64,000 bases of DNA from Bacteroides sp. AN502(2024) (lineage in GTDB: Bacteria; Bacteroidota; Bacteroidia; Bacteroidales; Bacteroidaceae): contig NZ_JBGFSP010000003.1 of assembly GCF_041227145.1 (NCBI RefSeq), positions 558,001 to 622,000 on the forward strand, read 5' to 3'. Below are positions 18,556-28,590 of the stretch, piece by piece (the first letter of the stretch is position 1; each line of letters opens with the position of its first letter). The position numbers and the translations under genes are program-made. The notes under the pieces are model-generated. The model saw nothing but the letters and a program-made list of their open reading frames with translations. It was not told the DNA's origin and searched no databases.

Positions 18556-21327
18556 ATGTCAGAGAATAACTATATTTCGATCAAAGGTGCACGCGTAAAT
18601 AACCTAAAAAACATTGATGTAGATATACCACGCAATAAACTTGTTGTCATCACCGGATTATCAGGTTCGGGAAAATCATCCCTTGCTTTTGATACGCTCT
18701 ATGCAGAAGGACAACGCCGCTACGTGGAAAGTTTAAGCAGCTATGCGCGTCAGTTCCTAGGGCGAATGAGTAAACCGGAGTGTGACTTTATCAAAGGAAT
18801 TCCTCCCGCCATTGCTATCGAACAAAAAGTGAACAGCCGCAACCCCCGTTCCACCGTGGGCACCTCGACTGAAATTTACGAATATCTACGCCTGTTATAT
18901 TCACGGGTAGGGAAAACATATAGTCCCATCAGTGGACAAGAAGTGAAGAAACACTCTACAGAAGATATTGTCAACTGTATGCTCTCATACCCGGAAGGTA
19001 CAAGATATACTGTACTGACGCTTATCCGCCTACGCGAAGACCGCACCTTACAACAGCAACTGGAGATAGACCTGAAACAAGGATTCAACCGCATCGAGGT
19101 GAACGGTGAAATGAAACGTATTGATGAATATACACCTATGGCAGGTGATGAAGTATATCTGCTGGTGGACCGTATGGCGGTTGCCAAAAGCAAGGATGCC
19201 ATCAGCCGACTCACCGATTCTGCCGAAACAGCCATGTATGAAGGTGACGGAACCTGTATGCTACGTTTTTATCTATCGGGCGGAACCACGAAACTACATA
19301 CTTTCAGCACTAAATTCGAAGCAGACGGTATCATCTTTGAAGAGCCGAATGACCAGATGTTTTCATTCAACTCTCCTATCGGTGCTTGTCCCGTATGTGA
19401 AGGGTTCGGTAAAGTGATCGGTATTGATGAGCACTTAGTTGTTCCGGATCGTTCCTTATCCGTATATGAAGGTGCTATCGTATGCTGGCGCGGTGAAAAG
19501 ATGGGTGAATGGAAAGAAGAACTGATTCACAATGCGGCTAAATTCGACTTCCCGATTTTCACTCCTTATTATGAGTTGACAGATGCACAACGCCGGTTAC
19601 TTTGGGAAGGCAACCAATATTTCCATGGCATCAATGCTTTCTTCAAGATGCTGGAAGAAAATCAATATAAGATACAGTATCGGGTCATGTTGGCACGTTA
19701 CCGCGGAAAGACACTTTGCCCGAAATGCCATGGCACCCGCCTGAAACCGGAGGCCTGCTATGTTCGGGTAGGTGGAAAAAATATTTCCGAACTGGTGGAT
19801 TTGCCAATCACTGAGCTGAAGCAATTCTTCGATCATCTGGAGTTAGACGAGCATGACGCCAATGTATCCCAACGTATCCTGATTGAAATAAATAACCGAA
19901 TTCGCTTCCTGATCGATGTTGGTTTGGGTTATCTGACGTTGAACAGGCTCAGTAATTCTCTATCGGGTGGAGAAAGCCAGCGTATCAATCTGGCAACCTC
20001 ACTGGGAAGTAGCCTGGTAGGTAGCCTTTATATTCTCGACGAACCAAGTATCGGACTGCATAGTCGCGATACAGACCGTCTGCTCTACGTCTTGCGCCAA
20101 CTGCAACAATTAGGCAATACAGTAGTAGTGGTAGAGCACGATGAAGAAATTATCCGTGCCGCAGATTACATTATTGATATAGGTCCTAATGCCGGACGCC
20201 TGGGTGGAGAGATTGTCTATCAAGGCGATATGAAGGATTTGAAAAAGGGAAGTAACAGCTATACGGTACGTTATCTTTTGGGAGAAGATGAAATTCCCGT
20301 TCCGGAACATCGCCGGCCATGGAATAATTATATAGAATTAAAAGGTGCACGTGAGAATAACCTGAAAGGAGTAAACGTACGTATTCCACTTAATGTGATG
20401 ACAGTCGTTACCGGTGTTTCCGGTTCCGGAAAGAGTACATTGGTGAGAGATATTTTCTTCCGGGCATTGAAACGTGAGTTGGATGAATGCAGCGACCGAC
20501 CGGGAGAATTCTCCTCCATCGGAGGAAGTTTGCGCGACTTGCGGAATGTGGAATTCGTAGACCAGAACCCTATTGGTAAATCGTCACGTTCTAATCCGGT
20601 GACTTACATCAGGGCTTACGACGAAATCCGCAAATTATGGTCCGAACAACCGCTAGCCAAACAAATGGGATATGCCCCCGGATTCTTCAGTTTCAATAGT
20701 GAAGGCGGACGCTGCGAAGAGTGTAAAGGAGAAGGAACCATCACTGTCGAAATGCAATTCATGGCAGACTTAGTACTGAAGTGTGAATCTTGTCACGGAA
20801 AACGTTTCAAGTCTGATACGCTGGAAGTGAAATTCCACGATAAAAGCATCTACGATATATTGGAGATGACCGTCAACCAAGCGATTGAGTTCTTCAGTGA
20901 ACATGGACAAAAGAAAATTGTAAAGAAGTTGCTTCCTTTACAGGACGTAGGACTGGGATATATTAAATTGGGACAGTCGTCTTCTACTCTCTCCGGTGGT
21001 GAAAACCAACGTGTCAAACTGGCATTCTATTTAAGTCAGGAGAAAGCCGACCCGACCATGTTTATCTTTGACGAGCCGACTACCGGACTTCATTTCCATG
21101 ATATTCGCAAACTTCTGGATGCTTTCGACGCACTGATTCGCCGGGGACACAGCATCGTTATCATCGAGCATAACATGGACGTCATCAAGTGCGCCGATTA
21201 TGTAATCGATCTCGGACCGGAAGGTGGAGATAAAGGTGGAAACATTGTAGCAGTGGGCACACCGGAAGAGATTGCCGCTTGTGGAGCAAGCTATACAGGA
21301 CAGTTCCTGAAAGAGAAACTGGGATAA
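18556..21327 (+). CDS. uvrA: UvrABC excinuclease subunit A
   Basis: A 923-residue ABC-type ATPase that finds bulky DNA lesions for nucleotide excision repair. Two Walker A motifs ([20 protein letters not shown] near 35 and GVSGSGKST near 624), two LSGGE signatures and CxxC zinc-finger pairs (CPVC near 279, CPKCHG near 394, CEECKGEG near 725) are all present. Length is typical. It is a single gene with its own promoter. Bacteroides commonly carry more than one uvrA, so this may not be the only copy. Confidence 0.96.
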   Translation: MSENNYISIKGARVNNLKNIDVDIPRNKLVVITGLSGSGKSSLAFDTLYAEGQRRYVESLSSYARQFLGRMSKPECDFIKGIPPAIAIEQKVNSRNPRSTVGTSTEIYEYLRLLYSRVGKTYSPISGQEVKKHSTEDIVNCMLSYPEGTRYTVLTLIRLREDRTLQQQLEIDLKQGFNRIEVNGEMKRIDEYTPMAGDEVYLLVDRMAVAKSKDAISRLTDSAETAMYEGDGTCMLRFYLSGGTTKLHTFSTKFEADGIIFEEPNDQMFSFNSPIGACPVCEGFGKVIGIDEHLVVPDRSLSVYEGAIVCWRGEKMGEWKEELIHNAAKFDFPIFTPYYELTDAQRRLLWEGNQYFHGINAFFKMLEENQYKIQYRVMLARYRGKTLCPKCHGTRLKPEACYVRVGGKNISELVDLPITELKQFFDHLELDEHDANVSQRILIEINNRIRFLIDVGLGYLTLNRLSNSLSGGESQRINLATSLGSSLVGSLYILDEPSIGLHSRDTDRLLYVLRQLQQLGNTVVVVEHDEEIIRAADYIIDIGPNAGRLGGEIVYQGDMKDLKKGSNSYTVRYLLGEDEIPVPEHRRPWNNYIELKGARENNLKGVNVRIPLNVMTVVTGVSGSGKSTLVRDIFFRALKRELDECSDRPGEFSSIGGSLRDLRNVEFVDQNPIGKSSRSNPVTYIRAYDEIRKLWSEQPLAKQMGYAPGFFSFNSEGGRCEECKGEGTITVEMQFMADLVLKCESCHGKRFKSDTLEVKFHDKSIYDILEMTVNQAIEFFSEHGQKKIVKKLLPLQDVGLGYIKLGQSSSTLSGGENQRVKLAFYLSQEKADPTMFIFDEPTTGLHFHDIRKLLDAFDALIRRGHSIVIIEHNMDVIKCADYVIDLGPEGGDKGGNIVAVGTPEEIAACGASYTGQFLKEKLG

Positions 21328-21366
21328 AATAATAAACCTCCCAAGATTTGTTATATCTTCCACATA

Positions 21367-21417
21367 CGTAAGGCCTTTGTACTTCCTGCTTTTTGCAAGG
21401 ATGCTCAAAGCCTTACG
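21367..21417 (+). terminator. Long inverted repeat downstream of uvrA
   Basis: CGTAAGGCCTTTG (21367-21379) pairs with CAAAGCCTTACG (21406-21417) with one bulged base; the 26-nt loop contains a weaker inner pairing CCTGC/GCAAGG. It is 40 bp after the uvrA stop. No strong T-run follows, so it may be an mRNA 3' end structure rather than a classical terminator. Confidence 0.45.
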
Positions 21418-21573
21418 CCTATTGACTTGTATTCGAATTCATTCTTAACGAGACTGATTCTTTTCAATGTTTCCATATTCCTCAATACATAAATCCAACG
21501 TTCAAAATCTTCGAGACAATGTGCAAAGTCAAAACAAAGTGTTCACCATATTGAAACAGAGCATTTCGCTGCA

Positions 21574-21771
21574 GGATCTACTCCGTCGCGCGTATGCCGT
21601 AACCAACGCATACTCATTCACAAGAATTTCGAGGGACTTGCCGAGAGGGGCAAATGCTCCATGGGTTGGTTCTTCGGATTCAAGCTGCACCTGATAATCA
21701 ATGACAAGGGGTATATCGGACAAGCATTGTTTGAAAACCTATTCCTTAACGGCATACAACTGACCACACAA
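21574..21771 (+). pseudogene. IS982-family transposase relic with internal deletion
   Basis: One frame reads STPSRVCRNQRILIHKNFEG, then GLAERGKCSMGWFFGFKLHL, and continues to GYIGQALFENLFLNGIQL, which is the central DDE region of IS982-type transposases known in Bacteroides. Between IINDKG and GYIGQ the segment holding the middle of the catalytic core is missing; the junction falls in a short word, GACAAGGGG, that resembles both ends. The N-terminus and C-terminus are absent and the flanks are unrelated AT-rich DNA. The element is dead. It ends just before the sigma/barrel gene. Confidence 0.75.
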
Positions 21772-21865
21772 AGAATACGAATGTTAAAATATCGAATAGT
21801 ATGCAGTCTTTTGGACTTATATCTATCATATTTAAAACGGAGTGTCGTATAGAACTTAAAAACAC

Positions 21866-23377
21866 ATGAAACAAAAAAAACTTATAGAATTATGCAAAAA
21901 AGGAGATAAGCAAGCTTTAAGCTGGCTCTACCAAACCTATGCCGATAAGATGATAAAAATATGTTTTCATTACGTTACTGACAGGCAAATTGCACAAGAC
22001 CTTCTACACGACGGTTTTATCATCATCTTCACCTCTATAAATTCACTGCGTTCTCCTGAAAAATTAGAATACTGGATGGGAACGATTATGAAAAATATAT
22101 CTTTAAGATATTTGAAACAATGCAGTTCGATATCCACAACCCCTTTAGAAGAAATGAGCGAAGATGAAGAGCCTATTGATACATTTCCCTCTAATGATTT
22201 CCCAGCTTACAAAATAATGCTCAAAATGATAGAGTCACTTCCGGAAGGCTATAACAAAGTTTTCAAATTAGCTGTACTAGAAGGATTATCTCACAAGGAA
22301 ATCGGTTTATTGTTAAATATAGCTCCTCATTCTTCCTCATCGCAATTATCAAGAGCAAAAGATTTATTGCGCAAACTCATCTCCCAATACTATACTATGA
22401 TTGGATTAGTCATATTGTCATCTATTATTTTTATACAAATATGGCTATACACATATAAAAAAAACATTACTGCAGAACATTGTATTACAACTACACAGAA
22501 CGAAAAAAAACAAAAAAACGAAGACTTATTGCCAAAAGATTCTATAAAAACTATTTCGAATCATGCAATTACTATCCCCCAGTATGCAGATTCTAAATCT
22601 ATAAGAAAGATACCCAAACAAATGATTATTTTACAAGACAGTGTCGCAGAAGGACAAGATAGCATTAAACTCTTTAATCAGCAGATAATAGAAAATCAAG
22701 AAACCAAAGAACGGAAAGAGTCTTATAGCACCTATACCCCCCAACAACCATCCAACGATAAAAGAAATTGGTCGTTGGCTTTATCTTATTCAGGTGGAGA
22801 AAAACGAATCAACTCTCACCAATCAAGAATTCCCAGTGATATTTCATCCGGACATTCCAAGGAGGTACTGGAAGAATCACACCATCATTCCCCTATCACA
22901 TTATCGCTTTCGCTACGTAAGAATATAAATGAGTATTGGGGTATAGAAACCGGGATACAATACACATACCTGCGTTCCGACTTCACTGTCATTAGCGATT
23001 CTTATTTAGAGAAAACATGCAAAATTAATTACATAGGAATCCCGATCAAAGGTTCTTTCAATATATGGAAGAAACAAAAATTCTCTCTATATACTTCTGC
23101 AGGAACGACTTTGGATATACCTATAAGGGCTACTTCAGAAGAGCTCACATCTAAAAATGGGCAAATTATATTTCAAAAGAAGAGTAGCCTATATCCACAT
23201 TTACAGTGGTCAGCCGATTTTGGTATAGGCATCCAGTATCACATAACTCCTTCTATCGGAATTTATGCAGAACCTAATTTACGATATTATTTTCATAATG
23301 GAGATAGACTGAATACAATCCGGAGCGCAAAGCCATTCAATGTAACATTGCCTATAGGTATTCGACTATCTTGGTAA
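21866..23377 (+). CDS. ECF sigma factor fused to a transmembrane helix and outer-membrane beta-barrel
   Basis: This 503-residue protein combines parts that are normally separate. Residues about 14-85 form sigma region 2 (IAQDLLHDGFIIIFTSI) and about 115-172 sigma region 4 with the helix-turn-helix EGLSHKEIGLLLNI. Residues about 177-196 are one transmembrane helix, about 197-298 a polar Lys/Gln-rich periplasmic linker, and about 299-503 an outer-membrane barrel with alternating strands ending in the aromatic GIRLSW. The natural reading is a sigma domain held at the inner membrane by a protein that also spans the outer membrane. Separate Dma-type dual-membrane anti-sigma factors are known in B. 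thetaiotaomicron; here the sigma factor itself carries the barrel. Activation by cleavage is inference. The gene is AT-rich compared with its neighbours. Confidence 0.85.
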   Translation: MKQKKLIELCKKGDKQALSWLYQTYADKMIKICFHYVTDRQIAQDLLHDGFIIIFTSINSLRSPEKLEYWMGTIMKNISLRYLKQCSSISTTPLEEMSEDEEPIDTFPSNDFPAYKIMLKMIESLPEGYNKVFKLAVLEGLSHKEIGLLLNIAPHSSSSQLSRAKDLLRKLISQYYTMIGLVILSSIIFIQIWLYTYKKNITAEHCITTTQNEKKQKNEDLLPKDSIKTISNHAITIPQYADSKSIRKIPKQMIILQDSVAEGQDSIKLFNQQIIENQETKERKESYSTYTPQQPSNDKRNWSLALSYSGGEKRINSHQSRIPSDISSGHSKEVLEESHHHSPITLSLSLRKNINEYWGIETGIQYTYLRSDFTVISDSYLEKTCKINYIGIPIKGSFNIWKKQKFSLYTSAGTTLDIPIRATSEELTSKNGQIIFQKKSSLYPHLQWSADFGIGIQYHITPSIGIYAEPNLRYYFHNGDRLNTIRSAKPFNVTLPIGIRLSW

Positions 23378-23462
23378 AAAAACAACAATTATCATGCAGT
23401 CTTTCGAAGAATAATTTATCATAATTATAGAGAGTAAATTATATCAATTTAAAACTATTATT

Positions 23463-24245
23463 ATGCAAGATCGACATGAGAACCGAAATATCTATTTCAA
23501 AGAGTTGTCTATAACAAGCAGAAACTATTTTATCCCCTATATCCAATGCTGGCATCCGGTAGAGGCTACAATGAATGTGTTGGAAATCGGTTGTGGTGAG
23601 GGAGGGAATTTACTTCCTTTCTCTGAAATAGGATGTAATACCACCGGGGTTGATTTGGCAGAAAGTCGTATTAAAGATGCAAGAACTTTTTTTAACGAAT
23701 CCCATACAAAGGGCGAATTTATAGCATCAGACATATTCAAACTAAAGAAGTTGAATCGGAGTTTTGATATTATCATCTGCCATGATGTACTTGAGCATAT
23801 TACCCGGAAAGAACTGTTCTTATCTGATTTGAGCAAATATCTGAAACCACAAGGCATTGTTTTTATCTCCTTCCCGGCATGGCAAATGCCATTTGGAGGT
23901 CACCAACAAATATGCAGGAATCGGATCTTATCCCATCTGCCTTTTATTCATTTACTCCCCGTTTCTATATACCGATTACTTTTAAAAGTTTTCAAAGTAG
24001 ATGCAGATTGTATCAAAGAATTGCTGTCCATCAAAAAGACCAGTGTATCAATAGAATCATTTGAAAGATTAATAAGAAAAACAAATCTAAGCATACTAAA
24101 TAGGCAACTATGGTTCATTAATCCTCACTATGAAATAAAATTCGGGCTACCTCCCTATAAATTGAATCATACGATTTCCCAAATACCTTATCTGAGGGAT
24201 TTTGCAAGTACTAGTTGTTTCTATCTCTTAAAAGAAAAAGAATAA
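23463..24245 (+). CDS. Class I SAM-dependent methyltransferase
   Basis: A 260-residue protein whose SAM-binding motif I is VLEIGCGEGGNLLPF (about 40-54), followed by the acidic GVDLAESRI (motif II) and IIICHDVLEHI (motif IV region). The C-terminal half resembles methyltransferases of small molecules or sugars rather than rRNA, but no substrate can be assigned. It lies 85 bp after the sigma/barrel gene on the same strand and is similarly AT-rich, so the two may have been acquired together. Confidence 0.85.
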   Translation: MQDRHENRNIYFKELSITSRNYFIPYIQCWHPVEATMNVLEIGCGEGGNLLPFSEIGCNTTGVDLAESRIKDARTFFNESHTKGEFIASDIFKLKKLNRSFDIIICHDVLEHITRKELFLSDLSKYLKPQGIVFISFPAWQMPFGGHQQICRNRILSHLPFIHLLPVSIYRLLLKVFKVDADCIKELLSIKKTSVSIESFERLIRKTNLSILNRQLWFINPHYEIKFGLPPYKLNHTISQIPYLRDFASTSCFYLLKEKE

Positions 24246-24262
24246 ACCGATAAGAAAAAAAA

Positions 24263-24295
24263 TCCCTCCTAATAAACTTCTACTTACTAAGAGGG
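24263..24295 (-). terminator. Terminator between methyltransferase and barrel protein genes
   Basis: TCCCTCCTAATAA and TTACTAAGAGGGA pair with two wobble positions around an 8-nt loop. On the minus strand the stem is followed by a run of eight or more T, so it ends the barrel-protein transcript; it may also work for the plus-strand gene. Confidence 0.7.
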
Positions 24296-24323
24296 ACAAT
24301 TATATATCAAATTCTCAACTTAT

Positions 24324-24809
24324 TTAAAAATAGAATCCGAATCCTATCTTCACACCGAAACGTGAGTTATCGGAGTCATCAAAACGCCATTTGTAATAAA
24401 CAGCCGGTTCGATCGTTACTGTTTTGGAGAGGAAGTACGCATATCCGGCTTCAATGCCCAATCCCCAATCGCTGTTATGGCTACCACCCTTATAGCGGAC
24501 ACGTTCCCAGTCAAAACCACCCCCGAGATAAATCCCCGTAGTATTGAAATAACAACGCATTCCTGTACCTAGTGTATATCTATCCTTCGGCTGCGACCAG
24601 TCTGCTTCAAGATTCACCATTAATGCAAAACCATCTGCCAAAAATGTACCGGCTTGCGCACCAATAGCCAATTTGGCATCCTCATTTTTACTGTAGGAAA
24701 AATCCAGTCCTGTCACGGAAGGATTGAGAATCATCGTTCCTTTCTCAAATTGTGCCTGTGCAGTGAAAGAGACTGCCAATAAGCAAAGTGCCAAAGCTAA
24801 TTTCTTCAT
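24324..24809 (-). CDS. Small outer-membrane beta-barrel protein
   Basis: A 161-residue protein with a signal peptide cleaved after AQA (about residue 20), then alternating short strands rich in Gly and aromatics (IYLGGGFDWERV, WGLGIEAGYAYF) ending in FGFYF, an outer-membrane C-terminal signal. It is probably an eight-stranded barrel of the OMP_b-brl or OmpA-like type. Function is unknown. It is 12 bp downstream of the small membrane gene and probably belongs to the cstA transcript. Confidence 0.82.
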   Translation of the reverse strand: MKKLALALCLLAVSFTAQAQFEKGTMILNPSVTGLDFSYSKNEDAKLAIGAQAGTFLADGFALMVNLEADWSQPKDRYTLGTGMRCYFNTTGIYLGGGFDWERVRYKGGSHNSDWGLGIEAGYAYFLSKTVTIEPAVYYKWRFDDSDNSRFGVKIGFGFYF

Positions 24810-24821
24810 AAACTTACTTTT

Positions 24822-25043
24822 TTAATGAATAGATTGTTCGTCTTTTTTGCGGCGTTCGCGCATTTGTTCCTTCTTACGAAGTACCAGCCAAAGAAGGAAA
24901 ACAATAACATAAGAAACTGCCACCGTTATTATTTTTTCTTTCAGGCTAACCTCAGTGTTACGTGGCAACAGATAAGCCGCCGTTACTGATACATAAATAA
25001 GGAATGCAAGCGCAACTCCCGTTGATTTCTTTATTTTCTTCAT
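24822..25043 (-). CDS. Small two-helix membrane protein downstream of cstA
   Basis: The start is taken at MKKIKKSTGV (25043), giving 73 residues with two predicted transmembrane helices (about 8-24 and 35-54) and a highly charged C-terminus. The ATG overlaps the cstA stop (ATGA), which points to translational coupling. It does not resemble the YjiX/YbdD proteins that accompany CstA in enterobacteria, but could play a comparable accessory role. No family was recognised. Confidence 0.72.
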   Translation of the reverse strand: MKKIKKSTGVALAFLIYVSVTAAYLLPRNTEVSLKEKIITVAVSYVIVFLLWLVLRKKEQMRERRKKDEQSIH

Positions 25044-26470
25044 GCTGATAATTTTCTTGTTTTCTGCTTGCCCAGCCAAACATAGAACCAAGCTGTCGCT
25101 ATCACCACACACACTATTCCGATGCCATAGGAAACTGCATGCGAAAGTCCCAGTCCTTCGGGAGCGATACATATATAAGTAGAACATACACATGTCATAA
25201 ACAGTGCCGGTATCAAAGTGATGATATATGGTTTCCGGGATACCGCTAAAAATGCCGTTATAGCCCATAGGGTAAACACAGCCAATGTCTGGTTAGCCCA
25301 AGCAAAATACCGCCATATCATATTAAATCCGTTTGCGTCACGCAAGCTATATAACAGCAGACCGATAGCAACTACGAACATCGGAATGCAAATATATAAA
25401 CGGTGGCGCATACTTTTTTGTTCCATCCCCAGAAAATCCGCCACAATCAAACGCGCTGAACGAAAAGCTGTATCTCCCGAAGTTATGGGAGCTGCAATCA
25501 CTCCCAAAATAGCAAGAACCCCGCCGATTGCCCCCAACCATTCTTTGGTTATGGCATCAACAATAACGGAAGCATTGCTTTCTCCCATTCCGTTTTCATG
25601 GAAAAAATAAGTAGCGGCAGCAGCCCAGATAAGAGCAACGATACCTTCGGTAATCATTGCACCATAAAATACCGGACGACCGTGCCGTTCGGAAGTCATA
25701 CAACGAGCCATCAAAGGACTTTGTGTAGCATGAAAACCGGAAATGGCCCCACATGCGATACTCACAAACATGATCGGAAAAATAGGGAGTTCACCGGCAT
25801 CGGGATTTGTATTTTGCAATCCGTCCCAAAGTTCAGGCAAAGCCGGATGATTGACATAAAGCATCACCAAAATACCTACTGCCATAAACAACAAGGCGAC
25901 CGCAAACAACGGATAGACTTTACCTATTATCTTATCAACAGGTAACAACGTTGCCAAAATATAATAGGCAAACACAACGATAATCCAAAACGTAGCATCC
26001 ATACTTTCCGGAGTGAGTTTTGCCAACAATCCAGCAGGTCCTGCAACGAAAACCGACCCTACCAGAATCATTAGAATGACAGTGAATCCTCTCATCACCT
26101 GCTTGGTAGTCAGTCCCAAATAACGGCCTATTATTTCCGGCAAGCTTTCACCCCCATTACGCAAAGAAAGCATTCCGGCAAAATAATCATGCACGGCCCC
26201 CGCAAAAATACTTCCCAGCACGATCCACAAGTATGAAGAGCTACCAAATTTTGCCCCCATGATTGCTCCGAAAATAGGACCTAATCCCGCGATATTAAGA
26301 AATTGAATCATGAAAATCTTCCAAGTGGGCAATGGAATATAGTCCACTCCATCCGCCTTGGTAAGAGCCGGTGTTTTACGGCCATCGGGACCAAAGACGC
26401 ATTCCATCAGGCGTCCGTACGTAAAATAGCCTGCTATCAGTGCCAGCAGGCATAGAGTAAATGTAATCAT
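25040..26470 (-). CDS. cstA: CstA-family carbon starvation transporter
   Basis: Starting at MITFTLCLLA (26470) the protein has 476 residues and many hydrophobic helices. CstA family motifs visible are the FLNIAGLGPIFGAIMGAKFG region (about 60-79), GAVHDYFAGMLSLRNGGESLPE and GFHATQSPLMARC. The family imports peptides or pyruvate under carbon limitation. This is the short Bacteroides/Firmicutes-like form. It is transcribed divergently from the second GHL10 gene, with a -7 element TACATTTG on the minus strand at 26500-26493. Confidence 0.9.
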   Translation of the reverse strand: MITFTLCLLALIAGYFTYGRLMECVFGPDGRKTPALTKADGVDYIPLPTWKIFMIQFLNIAGLGPIFGAIMGAKFGSSSYLWIVLGSIFAGAVHDYFAGMLSLRNGGESLPEIIGRYLGLTTKQVMRGFTVILMILVGSVFVAGPAGLLAKLTPESMDATFWIIVVFAYYILATLLPVDKIIGKVYPLFAVALLFMAVGILVMLYVNHPALPELWDGLQNTNPDAGELPIFPIMFVSIACGAISGFHATQSPLMARCMTSERHGRPVFYGAMITEGIVALIWAAAATYFFHENGMGESNASVIVDAITKEWLGAIGGVLAILGVIAAPITSGDTAFRSARLIVADFLGMEQKSMRHRLYICIPMFVVAIGLLLYSLRDANGFNMIWRYFAWANQTLAVFTLWAITAFLAVSRKPYIITLIPALFMTCVCSTYICIAPEGLGLSHAVSYGIGIVCVVIATAWFYVWLGKQKTRKLSA

Positions 26471-26492
26471 AGCGTGTCGTTTTTTAACTTGG

Positions 26493-26550
26493 CAAATGTA
26501 ACATAATCTCACGAAACAGCCCAACAATACCGACACTTTTACTAACTTTG
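26493..26550. promoter_or_regulatory. Divergent -7 elements for cstA (minus) and GHL10 copy B (plus)
   Basis: The minus strand reads TACATTTG at 26500-26493, 23 bp before the cstA ATG. The plus strand reads TAACTTTG at 26543-26550, 28 bp before the GHL10 ATG. Both match TAnnTTTG, without clear -33 boxes. Confidence 0.6.
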
Positions 26551-26578
26551 CAGGGATTTAAAACAAAAAATAAAGAAT

Positions 26579-28045
26579 ATGCGCTATACTATTTTCATTC
26601 TTTCACTTTTGTTTCCTTTCCTCTCTGTAGCTGCGCAGCCCAAACACGAAGTTCGTGCCGCATGGGTGACAGCGGTGTATGGACTGGACTGGCCTCGCAC
26701 ACGTGCGACAACTCCTCAAACAATCCGCAAGCAGAAAGAAGAATTAACAGATATTCTTGATAAGTTGAAGGCTGCCAACTTCAACACGGTCCTATTCCAA
26801 ACCCGTACTCGTGGAGATGTTTTATATCCTTCAGCAATCGAACCTTTCAACTCGATCCTGACCGGAAAGATAGGAGGAAACCCGGGATATGATCCGCTGG
26901 CCTTTGCCGTTGAAGAATGCCATAAACGGGGAATGGAATGTCATGCCTGGATGGTAACGATCCCATTGGGGAATAAGAAGCATGTTGCTTCTCTCGGCAG
27001 TCGGTCTGTCACCAAGCGGATGAAAGATATCTGCGTTCCTTACAAAAGCGAATATTTCCTCAATCCGGGACATCCGGCAACGAAGGAGTATTTGATGAAA
27101 CTGGTGCGGGAAGTCGTAAGCGGTTATGATGTGGACGGAGTGCATTTTGACTATCTGCGTTATCCGGAGAATGCTCCTTTTTTCCCTGATAAATATGATT
27201 TCCACCGATATAATAAAGGACGCACACTGGAGCAGTGGCGCCGGGATAATATCTCCGAGATTGTACGTTATATATATAAAGGTGTAAAGGCCATGAAGCC
27301 TTGGGTCAAAGTAAGTACCTGTCCGGTAGGCAAATACCGGGATACTTCGCGTTATCCTTCCCGTGGATGGAATGCTTTCTTTACCGTTTATCAGGACCCG
27401 CAAGGTTGGATGGGAGAAGGAATTATGGACCAGATTTATCCGATGATGTATTTCCGGGGAAACAATTTCTATCCTTTTGCCCTCGACTGGCAGGAACAGA
27501 GTAACGGACGACAGGTCATTCCGGGACTTGGCATTTATTTTCTTCATCCCGATGAAGGCAAATGGACACGTGATGAAATAGATCGTCAGATGAACTTCAT
27601 CCGCAATCAGAAAATGGCAGGTGAAGGGCATTACCGGGTGAAATACCTGACGGAAAACACGCAGGGTATTTATGACGAATTAGCCGAGAATTTTTATGCA
27701 TATCCTGCCCTACAACCTCCTATGCCATGGCTGGATGATATTGCACCTACAGCTCCTTCTGCGCTGAAAATTACTCATACCGATCATGGATATACCGAAT
27801 TAACCTGGCAAGCGGCTACTGACAATGACCGGCGCAACCAACCCATGTATGTTATTTATGCTTCTAACGATTATCCGGTAGATACCAACCGACCGGAAAA
27901 TATCGTCGCACAAAATATCCGGGAGCCCGGTTATGTGTATGCCCCTATCCTGCCTTGGAATGCAAAAAAGCACTTCGCAGTGACGGCTGTTGACCGCTAT
28001 GGAAATGAAAGTATAGCGACGCAGGAACAAACGGATCAGCCGTAA
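26579..28045 (+). CDS. Secreted glycosyl hydrolase-like 10 (GHL10/DUF187) protein, copy B
   Basis: A 488-residue protein with a signal peptide ending near SVAAQ. The GHL10 domain is shown by VRAAWVTAVYGLDWPRT (about 26-42), NTVLFQTRTRGDVLYPS and DGVHFDYLRYPENAPFF, and a fibronectin-like C-terminal region begins near residue 395. It is a diverged paralogue of the protein at 16952-18463, with the same layout. A role in peptidoglycan or exopolysaccharide turnover is plausible from the family; the substrate is unknown. Confidence 0.87.
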   Translation: MRYTIFILSLLFPFLSVAAQPKHEVRAAWVTAVYGLDWPRTRATTPQTIRKQKEELTDILDKLKAANFNTVLFQTRTRGDVLYPSAIEPFNSILTGKIGGNPGYDPLAFAVEECHKRGMECHAWMVTIPLGNKKHVASLGSRSVTKRMKDICVPYKSEYFLNPGHPATKEYLMKLVREVVSGYDVDGVHFDYLRYPENAPFFPDKYDFHRYNKGRTLEQWRRDNISEIVRYIYKGVKAMKPWVKVSTCPVGKYRDTSRYPSRGWNAFFTVYQDPQGWMGEGIMDQIYPMMYFRGNNFYPFALDWQEQSNGRQVIPGLGIYFLHPDEGKWTRDEIDRQMNFIRNQKMAGEGHYRVKYLTENTQGIYDELAENFYAYPALQPPMPWLDDIAPTAPSALKITHTDHGYTELTWQAATDNDRRNQPMYVIYASNDYPVDTNRPENIVAQNIREPGYVYAPILPWNAKKHFAVTAVDRYGNESIATQEQTDQP

Positions 28046-28590
28046 ACCAGGTGTTTAGAATCGACTTATTTGTTTCAGAGCAGTATAAATATGAATTAAA
28101 TTTCCAATATCTGCATCTAAACCTGTCCAAACCCTCCTATTGAATTTTCATACTATAATCCGCCTTCAGCGCTTTCAGTTTTATCCGCAAACGCCTTGCC
28201 AGAAGGAGATAGCGGCTGAAACCGGAAAATATTGACCCTTGCAGGAAGGTACTGTAGGCAGGGGGTAGTGCTTTCAGCGCTTTCAGCTTTTTCAAACTTG
28301 CCGGTTCGGTATGTCCGCCACACCGGATAGATAGATTCATCCCGCAGGCAAAAGTGAGGTAAAATGCAGGCTCTGTTTGGCTATAACAGAGCCTCTGTTA
28401 CAATGAAATACAGGCTCTGTTTGGCCATCATAGAGCCTCTGTTAAGAAGGAGCTGGAGCTATACACTTTCACTTTCAAGAGTGCCTTCAGGAGTGGTTTC
28501 AGAAAAAAACACCGATGAAAAGGGACTTTTTTGAAGAACTGAAGGCTGAAGGCGGTTTTTCTATCTGTTGAGTAACTCAAGCAGATGAAA
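28046..28590. repeat. Gene-free region with tandem hairpins and short repeats
   Basis: No convincing gene lies here. Two tandem copies of a roughly 40-bp unit start near 28367 and 28410; each folds as GGCTCTGTT/AACAGAGCC (first copy) or GGCTCTGT/ATAGAGCC (second), separated by a TTGGCTAT-type loop. Upstream, AGCGCTTTCAG occurs near 28169 and again near 28274, giving a short minus-strand reading frame with KLKALKA-type repeats that is probably not a protein. Near 28545-28560 a related CTGAAGGCTGAAGGCGG repeat precedes TTTTTC. The region may hold transcript 3' ends of the two converging genes. Confidence 0.5.

Noticed and set aside
21367..21417. Possible integron attC-like site
   Set aside because: The inverted repeat lacks the conserved core triplets and there is no integrase or cassette array.
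28137..28340. Minus-strand frame of 67 codons with KLKALKA repeats
   Set aside because: The frame arises from GCTGAAAGC-type nucleotide repeats; no start context, no known family, and it lies in a repeat-rich gap.
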